Below, piece by piece: positions 34,182-42,631 of a stretch of DNA of 47,448 nt. Numbering within the stretch: position 1 is the first letter of the stretch; each line of letters opens with the position of its first letter. The DNA is taken from the NCBI GenBank assembly GCA_024223715.1, contig JAAEOA010000006.1:1-47448 (forward strand), in the 5' to 3' direction. The notes under the pieces are model-generated. The model ran no database searches, was not told the DNA's origin, and worked only from the letters and a program-made list of their open reading frames with translations. This DNA comes from a bacterium (GTDB lineage: Bacteria > Krumholzibacteriota > Krumholzibacteriia > LZORAL124-64-63). The position numbers were made by a program, and so were the translations under genes.

Positions 34182-35479
34182 TGATGCTGGGAAATGAAAA
34201 CTTGTCGTCCATGCTGGCTTTGGGAGAGATGAATATTCAGTCCCGTGAAAATGAATCACCGGGTCTTGAAGATTTACGTCAAAAAGCCATGGATTCTTTT
34301 TTGAAACAGGGTTTTGACCTGCGGGGAAGAGAAGACTGGAAATACAGCGATCTGAAGTCGTTTAATGACGGCCGATTTGTTCCCATGCCGGTTGCCGGGG
34401 CCAGAGTTACTGCCTCGAACTTTTCAGGGACAGAAAAACTGCAGCTGGTCTTCGTTAATGGCTATTTTGCCCCGGACTTTTCAAAAATTGAAGATTTACC
34501 AGCAGGGGTAACGCTTTCAGAACTATCGGGAAGCCATCCTGCTGGACTGGGTGAATTTGCTCCGTTGGATGACGCTCCTTTTGTGGCTTTAAACACCGTT
34601 CTGTGGACTAACGGAATGCATCTTGAGCTGGCCGATGGAGTGACCCTGGATTCAATAATTCATCTTCATTTTATTACGGAAAAAAATGCTGCCGGAAAAC
34701 TGGTGTCACCCCGAAATTTCATACGCCTGGGCAAAGGCAGTACGGCGGTGGTTGTGGAACACTTCAGCAATCAGGCTGATTGCGATTACCTGCAGTCTCC
34801 AGTGACGGAAATATTCTGTGAAGCCGAGTCGCATTTGTCGCATCTGAAAATTATTGATGAAGGATCATCCGCTTTGCACCTGGGAAGCACTTACGTTCGC
34901 CAGGCAGAAAACAGCACGTACCGGAGTCGGGAATTTGCCATGAGCGGAACCATGGTTCGGCGGGAACTGCACCTCGACTTACTGGGTGAAGGCGCTTTCT
35001 GCGACCTGAAAGCTTTAAGCATGGCATCCGGCAACGAAACCCGCGACATGCGCACCCGTGTTCAACACCTCGTCTCCGGGTGCGAAACTCACGAACTGTA
35101 TAAAGGTCTGTATGACGATGATTCGAAGGGCATTTTTGACGGGAAAATTCTGGTAGCCCGCAATGCTCAGCAAACCATAGCCCATCAGACCAACCGAAAC
35201 CTGCTATTGAGTGACGATGCGGTCAGCAACAGCATTCCCCGCCTGGAAATATACGCCGATGATGTAAAATGCAGCCATGGTTCGACAACGGGCCAGCTGG
35301 ATGATGATCAGATTTTCTTTTTGAGGTCCAGAGGGTTCGATGCCGCAACTTCGAGAATCATGCTGGCCAAAGCTTTTGCCCGGGAAATTCTGGATGGGGT
35401 TGAAGATCAGGGTTTGAAAGACAGCCTTGATGCAACAATCACCAAACGCCTGGCCCACAGTTTGAAGGGAAACCAATAA
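34181..35479 (+). CDS. sufD: SufD, Fe-S assembly subunit
   Basis: A 432-residue SufD, paralogous to SufB. The N-terminus has the SufD-typical GFDLRGREDWKYSDLKSFND. The beta-helix core carries VVVEHFSNQADCDYLQSP and RDMRTRVQHLVSGCETHELY. The C-terminus has DGKILVARNAQQTIAHQTNR, EIYADDVKCSHGSTTGQLDD and FLRSRGFDAATSRIMLAKAF. It partners SufB and SufC and is thought to take part in iron entry. Its start overlaps sufC and its stop overlaps sufS (TAATG), so translation is coupled on both sides. Confidence 0.95.
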   Translation: MMLGNENLSSMLALGEMNIQSRENESPGLEDLRQKAMDSFLKQGFDLRGREDWKYSDLKSFNDGRFVPMPVAGARVTASNFSGTEKLQLVFVNGYFAPDFSKIEDLPAGVTLSELSGSHPAGLGEFAPLDDAPFVALNTVLWTNGMHLELADGVTLDSIIHLHFITEKNAAGKLVSPRNFIRLGKGSTAVVVEHFSNQADCDYLQSPVTEIFCEAESHLSHLKIIDEGSSALHLGSTYVRQAENSTYRSREFAMSGTMVRRELHLDLLGEGAFCDLKALSMASGNETRDMRTRVQHLVSGCETHELYKGLYDDDSKGIFDGKILVARNAQQTIAHQTNRNLLLSDDAVSNSIPRLEIYADDVKCSHGSTTGQLDDDQIFFLRSRGFDAATSRIMLAKAFAREILDGVEDQGLKDSLDATITKRLAHSLKGNQ

Positions 35480-36705
35480 TGAGCTCACTTCAGACCTGGA
35501 ACCTACGCGCCGATTTCCCCATTTTCCAAACCGGTGAAGTGGACAACGGCCTGGTTTACTTGGACAGTGGAGCCAGCGCTCAGAAGCCTCAAATTGTGAT
35601 CGATGCGGTGAACAATTTGTACACCAATTCCTACGCCAACATTCACCGGGGTGTGTACAAACTGAGCGAAGACGCCACCCGCCTGTACGAAGGTTCCCGT
35701 GAGAAAGTGCGGCATTTTCTGAATGCCCGGCACAGTCGGGAAATTATTTTTGTGAAGGGAACCACCGAAGCGATCAATTTGCTGAGCTACACCCTGGGAC
35801 AGGAACGGGTCGGTGCGGGAGATGAAATCCTGATCACCCACATGGAACATCATTCGAATATTGTTCCCTGGCAGTTGCTTTGCCAGAGAACCGGCGCCAA
35901 CCTGAAAGTTGCGCCCATAAATGATGTCGGTGAATTGGATATGGAGGCTTTTGGGGATTTGCTGGGACCGCAAACCAAGCTGGTTTCTGTCGCTCATGTT
36001 TCCAATGCTTTGGGTACCATCAACCCAGTGAAAGAAATTGTGGCCTTGGCCCACGCGCAGGGCACACCGGTTATTCTGGATGGGGCTCAGGCAGTACCAC
36101 ACATTCCGGTGGATGTTCAGGATCTGGACTGCGATTTTTACGTGTTTTCCGGTCACAAACTTTATGCCCCAACAGGCATTGGTGTTTTATACGGAAAAGA
36201 AGATCTGCTGAACAATATGCCGCCATATGAAGGCGGTGGAGACATGATTGAATCGGTGACTTTCGAAAAGACCACCTACGCTCAGCTTCCAGCTCGTTTT
36301 GAAGCAGGCACGCCCAATATTGCCGGTGCTGTGGGTTTGGGTGCGGCCATCGATTACTTGCAAAGTATTGGTTTTGCCACCATTGAAGCCCATGGACAGG
36401 AGTTGAAGAGTTATGGAAACGACCTTCTGGCTTCGGTTCCGGGGTTGCGACAAATTGGCACGGCGGCCAACAAATTGGCCTTGTTCAGTTTTGTGCTGGA
36501 AGGAATTCACCCTCACGATGTGGGCACTTTTCTGGCCGGTGATAATGTGGCTGTACGCACGGGGCACCATTGCGCTCAACCGGTAATGGAACGCTTCCAG
36601 GTACCGGCAACCACCCGGGCTTCTCTCGGAATTTACAACAACAAAGCTGACCTGGAGGCTCTTGTGGCTGCCATCGGCAAACTCAGAAAGTTTTTTGGAA
36701 AATGA
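35479..36705 (+). CDS. sufS: SufS, cysteine desulfurase
   Basis: A 408-residue class V aminotransferase-fold enzyme that takes sulfur from cysteine. The pyridoxal-phosphate lysine is in FYVFSGHKLYAPTGIG, preceded by the family motif VILDGAQAVPH. The active-site cysteine is in RTGHHCAQPVM. Other conserved parts are YLDSGASAQKP, FVKGTTEAINLLSYTLG and ITHMEHHSNIVPWQ. The sulfur goes to SufU, encoded next with an overlapping start. If the organism is a selenium user, enzymes of this class can also act as selenocysteine lyases, but nothing here shows that. Confidence 0.95.
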   Translation: MSSLQTWNLRADFPIFQTGEVDNGLVYLDSGASAQKPQIVIDAVNNLYTNSYANIHRGVYKLSEDATRLYEGSREKVRHFLNARHSREIIFVKGTTEAINLLSYTLGQERVGAGDEILITHMEHHSNIVPWQLLCQRTGANLKVAPINDVGELDMEAFGDLLGPQTKLVSVAHVSNALGTINPVKEIVALAHAQGTPVILDGAQAVPHIPVDVQDLDCDFYVFSGHKLYAPTGIGVLYGKEDLLNNMPPYEGGGDMIESVTFEKTTYAQLPARFEAGTPNIAGAVGLGAAIDYLQSIGFATIEAHGQELKSYGNDLLASVPGLRQIGTAANKLALFSFVLEGIHPHDVGTFLAGDNVAVRTGHHCAQPVMERFQVPATTRASLGIYNNKADLEALVAAIGKLRKFFGK

Positions 36706-37178
36706 GTGACCTGCGAGACTTATACCAGAGCCTGATTCTGGACCACGGACAAAACCCCCGCAACAAACGCCGCATGGATTGCCATGAAGACGGGCAGTGC
36801 CGTTGCACCGATGGATACAATCCTCTGTGCGGGGACAAACTAACCTTGTTTGTAAAAGCGGAAAACGGAAAACTGGAAGATCTCAGTTTTGATGGTGAGG
36901 GCTGTGCCATTTTTACTGCTTCATCGAGCATGTTGACCGAGGTTTTGAAGGGTCGTGAAATTGAGGAAATTCGTCAGATTCAGAGTAACTATTTTCAGAT
37001 GCTGACTGAAGGAGAGGCGGAAGTTGACCCCGAAGGCCTGGGTAAACTGGCTGTGTTTGGCGGAGTGAAGGAATTCCCTGCACGGGTAAAATGTGCAACA
37101 CTTCCCTGGCGGGCTTTGGAGGCTATTTTAGCTGCTGTGGATGGAGAAGAGGTTGATGAGGATGTGAAGACGGAGTAG
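36702..37178 (+). CDS. sufU: SufU-type sulfur acceptor/scaffold
   Basis: A 158-residue IscU-like protein of the SufU type. It begins LRDLYQSLILDHGQNPRNKR. The metal/sulfur ligands are the Cys in GYNPLCGDKL, the Cys in DGEGCAIFTASSSM and the Cys in RVKCATLPWRAL. The insertion between the second and third ligands that marks SufU is present. Three extra cysteines (MDCHEDGQCRC) precede the first ligand. It accepts persulfide from SufS and hands it to SufBCD. It is the last gene of the operon, overlapping sufS by four bases. No clear intrinsic terminator follows. Confidence 0.93.
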   Translation: MSDLRDLYQSLILDHGQNPRNKRRMDCHEDGQCRCTDGYNPLCGDKLTLFVKAENGKLEDLSFDGEGCAIFTASSSMLTEVLKGREIEEIRQIQSNYFQMLTEGEAEVDPEGLGKLAVFGGVKEFPARVKCATLPWRALEAILAAVDGEEVDEDVKTE

Positions 37179-37257
37179 GTGTTTTGAGAGGGTTTATGAC
37201 GTTTTCGTTTAAGCTTGGAAAAAAAATTCTTTTGTCCATCAACTGGAGTACCAGGAC

Positions 37258-37338
37258 ATGAATGATGTCTATTCGCGCTTGAGGGCGTCTATCGGTTTGA
37301 AGTACAATCTGCCACAAGGCATTAAAAGAGAATATTAA
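37258..37338 (+). CDS. Possible 26-residue peptide
   Basis: A short frame opens with ATG 37258 after CCAGGAC and ends at TAA 37338. It reads NDVYSRLRASIGLKYNLPQG and a short basic tail. It fills most of the 180-base gap between sufU and the dehydrogenase gene. The evidence is only a weak ribosome site and a non-repetitive sequence, so it may be chance. Confidence 0.2.
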   Translation: MNDVYSRLRASIGLKYNLPQGIKREY

Positions 37339-37358
37339 TCACAACGAAACGATGATCA

Positions 37359-38315
37359 ATGCGAGCTTTAATAGTTGACTCAGGCCAGCTTCGGCTGGAA
37401 AAGCACTATCCCGACCCCGTGGTGGATGAAACCACCGCCTTAGTGCAACCCACGTGTATGGGAATCTGTGACACAGACCTGCAACTTCTGCGTGGCTACA
37501 TGGATTTTTCGGGAGTGCTTGGTCACGAGTTTGTGGGTGTGGTTTGTCAGGGCCCTGAAGAATGGTTGGGAAAGCGTGTGGTCGCCGATATTAACTTCGC
37601 CTGTCAGGCTTGTGACTGGTGCGCGCGTGGTCAGCAACACCATTGCCCACAGCGAACAGTGATGGGGATCTTAAACGCCAATGGTGTTTTTGCCGAATCG
37701 GTGGCTATTCCAGTTTCCAACCTGTTGGCGGTCCCCGATTCGGTCAGTGATGATCAGGCTGTTTTCACCGAGCCACTGGCTGCCGCATTTGAGATTTTGG
37801 AACAGGTTAGTATTGGCAAGACCGAGCGCGTACTCGTATTGGGGGATGGCAAACTGGGCCTGCTGTGTGCTCAGGCGGTGGCAACTACCGGTGCCTCAGT
37901 TACGGTTTGGGGGCATCACCAGTCAAAACTTGACCGTATCGCAGACCGCGTACATGGGGTCATCAGTCCGGATTGGGAAGGTCGGCCTTTTGATGTGGTC
38001 GTTGAGGCTACAGGAACTCGAGAGGGTTTACAGAGCGCAATTGCCTCCGTGCGGCCAAAAGGAACCGTTGTTCTGAAAAGTACAGTGGCCGATGCTCACC
38101 AACTTTCCCTGGCGCCAATTGTCATCGATGAAATTCTGCTGGTTGGTAGCCGTTGCGGACCTTTTCAGCGAGCACTGCAGGCTCTTGACCATGGCGAGGT
38201 GGACGTGAATTGTTTGGTCGATTACATATTTGAATTTGATCAGGCAATAGAGGCCTTTGAGCACGCTGGACGGCGTGGAGTTTTGAAGGTGTTATTGAAG
38301 CCAGAGTTGAAGTGA
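37359..38315 (+). CDS. Zinc-dependent medium-chain alcohol dehydrogenase
   Basis: A 318-residue member of the zinc alcohol/polyol dehydrogenase family. Catalytic zinc ligands are the Cys in CMGICDTDLQLL and the His-Glu in VLGHEFVGVV. The structural zinc cysteines are in CQACDWCARGQQHHC. The cofactor-binding motif is VLVLGDGKLGLLCAQ, a GxGxxG variant. FTEPLAAAFEIL is also typical. It is shorter than most (about 340-350 residues), mainly in the C-terminal part. It has no close co-directional partner. The ribosome site is weak. The substrate could be threonine, a polyol or an alcohol. Confidence 0.88.
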   Translation: MRALIVDSGQLRLEKHYPDPVVDETTALVQPTCMGICDTDLQLLRGYMDFSGVLGHEFVGVVCQGPEEWLGKRVVADINFACQACDWCARGQQHHCPQRTVMGILNANGVFAESVAIPVSNLLAVPDSVSDDQAVFTEPLAAAFEILEQVSIGKTERVLVLGDGKLGLLCAQAVATTGASVTVWGHHQSKLDRIADRVHGVISPDWEGRPFDVVVEATGTREGLQSAIASVRPKGTVVLKSTVADAHQLSLAPIVIDEILLVGSRCGPFQRALQALDHGEVDVNCLVDYIFEFDQAIEAFEHAGRRGVLKVLLKPELK

Positions 38316-38433
38316 TTTCCTGTTTTTTTAGATTTACAAAGATTCCAGGGGCTACCAAATAACTCAGTGCCTGTCATGATTCCCGTAAGAGTTGGTTTTG
38401 CATCACGAGGCATGGAAATCCATGAGGACGACT

Positions 38434-39759
38434 TTACCCTGAAAGTTTTCCAATTGGCAATTGATCTCCACCGAAGCGAATTCCCGCTTCTCTAAGCAAA
38501 GAAAAAGGAGGTATTCCGCCTGCTAAAATAAACACGTCATCGTTGGGAACGGTTACTAAACCAGACGGGCCTTTTAGGACAACCGAATCCGAATCTATTG
38601 ATTGCACTGTTGTCGAGCTTTGGAAACAAAGGCGGCCATCTTCAATCAGGGGAGAAATTCGTTCGGAATTCCTTTGTTTTATGCGCATAAATGAATCTTT
38701 GCGATAGGAAATAGTAACCTGGGTATCGGCTTGATGCACCAACCCCATGGCCGCTTCCACAGCTGAGTCGCCACCCCCAACAACCAGGACCCTGCGTCCT
38801 TTATACGCTTCGGCGTCAACAAGTTTATAGGCAACTTTTGGTAAATCTTCGCCGGGTGCATTCAAACGACGCGGAGTTCCTCGCCTACCCAAAGCCAGCA
38901 AAACATGGCAAGCCTTAAAAATACCTGCGGAAGTTTCCACTTCAAAGGCCCCCATCTCGCCTTTCACCCCAGTAACCCGCACACCAACCCGAATATCCAA
39001 TCCACCTTCAGTGTGTAGTTTCTCCCATATTTCGAGCAACTCTTCTTTTGAGTATTCCAGGTTAGGCAGCTTACCAATTCGAGGGATTTCCACAGGTTGA
39101 ACCATGACTAATTTGCGCCGGGGGTATTGAAGAATCGTCCCGCCAGCCCCCTGCTGGTCCAGTATTACGCAACTGAGGCCGTTATCCGCTGCCACCAAAG
39201 CAGCGCTCATGCCGGCAGGGCCTGCACCAACAATGAGAAGATCCAGTACGCCATCGGACTCACTTTTTTTAATAATAGTGGCAATTCTTTTGGCCACCCG
39301 GCTGCCTTGGTCGACGGCGTTGTTTATGAGGGCAAATCCACTTAATTCTCCGGCGATCCATAGACCGGGTCTATTGGTTTGGTTGTGTTCGTCGAGAAGG
39401 GGGATGTCGTCACGTTTTGTGATGTCCCCAAGCCCTACTTTAATAGCGCCTACGGGGCAGGCTTCAGCGCATTGGCCATGACCAATGCAACGAGAGCCGT
39501 TAATAACCGAAGCTTTCCCCAGAACAATACCCAATACATCACCCTCGGGACAGGCATCGACACAAGTTCTGCAACCAATGCAGGCCCCTGCATCGATTAG
39601 AGGGTATTGGCCAGAAGCTTTGTCCATACCCAGTTCCCGGGTTTTATTTAGGCGTTGGGAGTCGTCAGATCTCTGATTGCGAAAATGGAAAACGTAACTT
39701 CCCACAGCGCCAATAACGGCGATTAAAACCACAGCCCAGATTGTCAAAAATTCCAGCAT
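38434..39759 (-). CDS. Membrane-anchored ferredoxin-flavoprotein oxidoreductase
   Basis: A 441-residue protein with an N-terminal membrane helix (LTIWAVVLIAVIGAVGSYVF). A two-cluster ferredoxin domain follows: cluster 1 has Cys60, 63, 66 and 70 in CIGCRTCVDACP; cluster 2 has Cys91, His94, Cys97 and Cys101 in CIGHGQCAEACP, where His replaces the second Cys. The rest is a thioredoxin-reductase-like flavoprotein with FAD motif LLIVGAGPAGMSAALVA and NAD(P) motif VLVVGGGDSAVEAAMGL, but no CxxC redox disulfide. It would pass electrons between NAD(P)H, flavin and Fe-S clusters at the inner membrane. It is the last gene of the cytochrome cluster; its start overlaps the beta-barrel gene stop. Confidence 0.88.
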   Translation of the reverse strand: MLEFLTIWAVVLIAVIGAVGSYVFHFRNQRSDDSQRLNKTRELGMDKASGQYPLIDAGACIGCRTCVDACPEGDVLGIVLGKASVINGSRCIGHGQCAEACPVGAIKVGLGDITKRDDIPLLDEHNQTNRPGLWIAGELSGFALINNAVDQGSRVAKRIATIIKKSESDGVLDLLIVGAGPAGMSAALVAADNGLSCVILDQQGAGGTILQYPRRKLVMVQPVEIPRIGKLPNLEYSKEELLEIWEKLHTEGGLDIRVGVRVTGVKGEMGAFEVETSAGIFKACHVLLALGRRGTPRRLNAPGEDLPKVAYKLVDAEAYKGRRVLVVGGGDSAVEAAMGLVHQADTQVTISYRKDSFMRIKQRNSERISPLIEDGRLCFQSSTTVQSIDSDSVVLKGPSGLVTVPNDDVFILAGGIPPFSLLREAGIRFGGDQLPIGKLSG

Positions 39760-41369
39760 CAGAACCTGTACCTCATTTCAAGGAACCATCGTTGCCCATG
39801 GACGTCGTCACCCCAATCCTGACGATAATCTGCAGTTAAGGACCAATGCTGCTGCAGATTTTTACTGATGAGGATTTTTAGCCAATTGTTGGAACGTTGT
39901 TCGTTATGCAGCTGACCATTATAGGAATAATGTCCGCCTTCAAGGCGAAAGTTCAAGCCTGAACGTGTGGATTTACCCAAGCCCAGGACCGGTGAAAAAC
40001 CCGTTAACCAGGGGCCGGTGAATCCACGCAGGGAAGCATCTGTATTAAAACCAGATTTGAGGAAGTTTGGCCAGTAAATTCGACCATTCCAGGACTTGGT
40101 ATCGGTTCCGGTTCGTTCGTCAGAGCGAAGGCTGCCACGCAAATTGAAACTCCGCCCTTGATTCAATTTGATGGAAATGCCACCTCGCCAGCCACGGCGT
40201 CCTGCATCTTTGAACAAGCTGTCGGGCAATGATTGGGTTTCCCAGGTACGCACGGGTTGGCGGTCATCGTAACCCAGGTTGAATGAAAATCGCCGGTTGT
40301 AACGATAGCGACCGGTTAGGGCCAGACTGGACAGTTCAACGGATGAAACATTTTCAGCGTCCTTGCGCCATTTTCGATTAATATCAAGTTCACCCGATTG
40401 CAGAAGGCTCAAGCCTGAAACGGTGCTCCAGGTGGTGGTCATCACCAAATATTCACGACTGATTTCCCCTGCATGATAGCGGCCCACTCCGGAAAGAAGG
40501 ACATCCAGCCGGTTGCCGCTTAGTGAATATTTTTTGAATTGAAGATTGGCTCCTGAGATCTGGTCGTCGGTGCTGAAGCCATAATCTTCCCAACGTGGAG
40601 AATATCCGAAAAATGCCCCCAGACGAAAATGGTCAGACATCTTTCGTGAAACACTCAGACCATCGAAGGGACCGGCCGAAGCAGTGGCTCGGGTGGTTAT
40701 TCGTCCGAGGGCAAAGTGCCAGGCTAATTGCCGGTTGTTCCGAAGCAAGGCCACTTCACGAATTCTGTTTCGCCATTCTTTAGATTCGGTGGAGTTGGAA
40801 AATCCGTCACGGGAAATGTGGCGAAAATTTCCCCGGGCGCGAAAGGCCCATGCCTGGTTCGGGTTTTCGACAAGTACCCTGAAGGGCACACTCAGCAAAT
40901 CGGTTTGCAAGGACCGTTCGGTGCTGTCGTTGCTATGATCCCATTGCATGGCCATGGAACCACGAACTATAACCGCCGGTTTATGTTGGGCTTTTGCAGG
41001 CGAAACCCATGTTTTGCGAGTTCTGGGTGGCAGCAATGAATCTGGTTCTGCCGGTGCAATGGTTGTTGAGGTCTCGCCTGAGGACTTAAACACGCCCGTG
41101 TCTCCGGTTTTTATCTCCTGTACCTGATTCAAAATCCGGCATGAGGCCGAATGGCCGGCGGCAAAAACAACTTCCAACTCAGCAATGGTATTCCCTCTGC
41201 GCATTATTGCCACGATGGTTCCAACAGCCAATCCGGCTTTGGTCCCGGAATCGAGGTATACATGTTCCGCTGAAAGGTAGCGGACCAAACAAGTGTTTGG
41301 CTGCTCCTGGGCATGGCTTACTGAAACAAGTAGGCTGCTAATAAGAAGGGCTAAAATCAGACGCTGCAT
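39759..41369 (-). CDS. Outer-membrane beta-barrel protein, candidate porin of an electron conduit
   Basis: A 536-residue protein with a signal peptide (LILALLISSLLVSVSHAQ). An N-terminal soluble domain (residues about 24-95; YLDSGTKAGLAVGTIVAIMR ... ILNQVQEIKTGDTGVF) has two cysteines that could pair. A Pro/Thr-rich linker follows, and from about residue 130 on there is a long run of alternating amphipathic strands rich in Trp, Tyr, Arg and Gly. It ends WFLEMRYRF, with the terminal Phe typical of BAM-inserted barrels. Strand density suggests about 20 or more strands. It sits between the multiheme cytochromes and the ferredoxin-flavoprotein with overlapping starts and stops, so it is the likely sheath for a trans-outer-membrane cytochrome. 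No homology to MtrB was recognised. Confidence 0.8.
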   Translation of the reverse strand: MQRLILALLISSLLVSVSHAQEQPNTCLVRYLSAEHVYLDSGTKAGLAVGTIVAIMRRGNTIAELEVVFAAGHSASCRILNQVQEIKTGDTGVFKSSGETSTTIAPAEPDSLLPPRTRKTWVSPAKAQHKPAVIVRGSMAMQWDHSNDSTERSLQTDLLSVPFRVLVENPNQAWAFRARGNFRHISRDGFSNSTESKEWRNRIREVALLRNNRQLAWHFALGRITTRATASAGPFDGLSVSRKMSDHFRLGAFFGYSPRWEDYGFSTDDQISGANLQFKKYSLSGNRLDVLLSGVGRYHAGEISREYLVMTTTWSTVSGLSLLQSGELDINRKWRKDAENVSSVELSSLALTGRYRYNRRFSFNLGYDDRQPVRTWETQSLPDSLFKDAGRRGWRGGISIKLNQGRSFNLRGSLRSDERTGTDTKSWNGRIYWPNFLKSGFNTDASLRGFTGPWLTGFSPVLGLGKSTRSGLNFRLEGGHYSYNGQLHNEQRSNNWLKILISKNLQQHWSLTADYRQDWGDDVHGQRWFLEMRYRF

Positions 41370-42631
41370 TAATCATCTCCCTGTGGGTGACAATCAAAAC
41401 AACGGGTGCTCAGGTATTGATAATCATCGACTTCGCTGTGGTCGTTATCCGTATCTGATCGATTGTGTTCGTGACAATGAATGCATTCAAAAAGACCAAA
41501 GTCGGAGGGCACTTCATGGCAATCGGTACAGCTGTTCCATTCCTGACGGTGTTTTCCGCTGTAAATAGGAAACAGGAGATCATGATTCCAGGTTGATGGT
41601 TCCCAGGCTGAGGTGGTGTGGCAGGACAGGCAGTCTTCGGGGAATCCCGCAGCAGTATGCCCAGGATCATTTGTCTCCTCGTAATCGGATTGGTGGCAAT
41701 CGAAACATCCATCCGGGGTTCCTGTATAGCCAGCGGAGTGACAGGCGGTGCAGTCCAGGGGAGTGTGCGCTCCCGTAAGCGGGAACGTTGTATTGTTGTG
41801 GTCAAAAGTGGCGCCACTCCAGGTTGTCGTGTTGTGGCATTGGGTGCAATCGGTGGGGAAAGCTGCCGAAAAGTGATCCGGGTCATCGGCTGACTCATAA
41901 TCAGGTTGATGGCAGGAATAGCAATCAGCAGGCACTGACTGAAATCCGTTTTCGTGGCAGGATGAGCATTCAAGATTTCCATGACCTGCGGTTAATGGGA
42001 AGCTGGACGGATGTTGGAAATCGCCACTGCCCCAGGTATTGGCAAAAAAGGTGTGGCATGTTTCGCAATCGTAGCCAAAGCCCACAGATGTGTGGTTGGG
42101 GTTGCTGGTTTGATCAAAGTCATCCTGATGGCAGGCAAAGCAAGCACTGGGTGTGCCCACATATTGTGATGTGATTGCCCCACTGTGACAGGCGTCACAA
42201 TCCACTTGGGTATGAGCACCGACCAGGGGCAAGGCTGTATTGTCGTGTTCCTGTTGCATAACAGAACGGTCTACCCAGCCGTCAGGTGTATGGCAATTTT
42301 CGCAGTCCGCACCCAAACGTCCCCGGTGAAAATCGTCATGACAATCGGCGCAGCTGGTGCCCACATGGGAAAAAACGGGTTCCCGGTGACAATCACGGCA
42401 CAGGGCGTGAGCATGCAATCCTTCCAGAACAAATCCGGCACCGGAATGGTCGAAATCATTAATCTTTTTATCGATTTGCCATGACTGTTCCGTATGACAA
42501 ATAATACAGCTGACATCCATTTTGCCGTGGGGGTTGACCACTTCTGCCTGGCCAAAAACAAGCCCGGCGGGAAGCCCAAAAAGAAGAACAAGGGTGGCCG
42601 GCAAAATGCCAATATTTGTGAGGCCTTTCAT
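41369..42631 (-). CDS. Multiheme c-type cytochrome, 16 CxxCH sites
   Basis: A 420-residue exported protein (signal peptide ILPATLVLLFGLPAGLVFGQ) with sixteen CxxCH heme-binding sites from CIICH near residue 42 to CFDCH at the end. The sites come in repeats of the type FPLTGAHTPLDCTACHSAGY ... CFDCHQSDYEETNDPGHTAA, each about 70 residues with two or three hemes. Histidines in H(T/A)xxxGF and GAH positions can serve as distal ligands. It resembles the cytochrome c3/doubled-CXXCH type. It overlaps the 20-heme gene by four bases upstream and the barrel gene downstream. It probably carries electrons in the periplasm or through the barrel. Confidence 0.93.
   Translation of the reverse strand: MKGLTNIGILPATLVLLFGLPAGLVFGQAEVVNPHGKMDVSCIICHTEQSWQIDKKINDFDHSGAGFVLEGLHAHALCRDCHREPVFSHVGTSCADCHDDFHRGRLGADCENCHTPDGWVDRSVMQQEHDNTALPLVGAHTQVDCDACHSGAITSQYVGTPSACFACHQDDFDQTSNPNHTSVGFGYDCETCHTFFANTWGSGDFQHPSSFPLTAGHGNLECSSCHENGFQSVPADCYSCHQPDYESADDPDHFSAAFPTDCTQCHNTTTWSGATFDHNNTTFPLTGAHTPLDCTACHSAGYTGTPDGCFDCHQSDYEETNDPGHTAAGFPEDCLSCHTTSAWEPSTWNHDLLFPIYSGKHRQEWNSCTDCHEVPSDFGLFECIHCHEHNRSDTDNDHSEVDDYQYLSTRCFDCHPQGDD

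Noticed and set aside
41410-41982. A 190-codon minus-strand frame inside the 16-heme cytochrome gene
   Set aside because: It is a shadow frame created by the repeated heme motifs; its sequence is low-complexity Thr/Pro/Ile.
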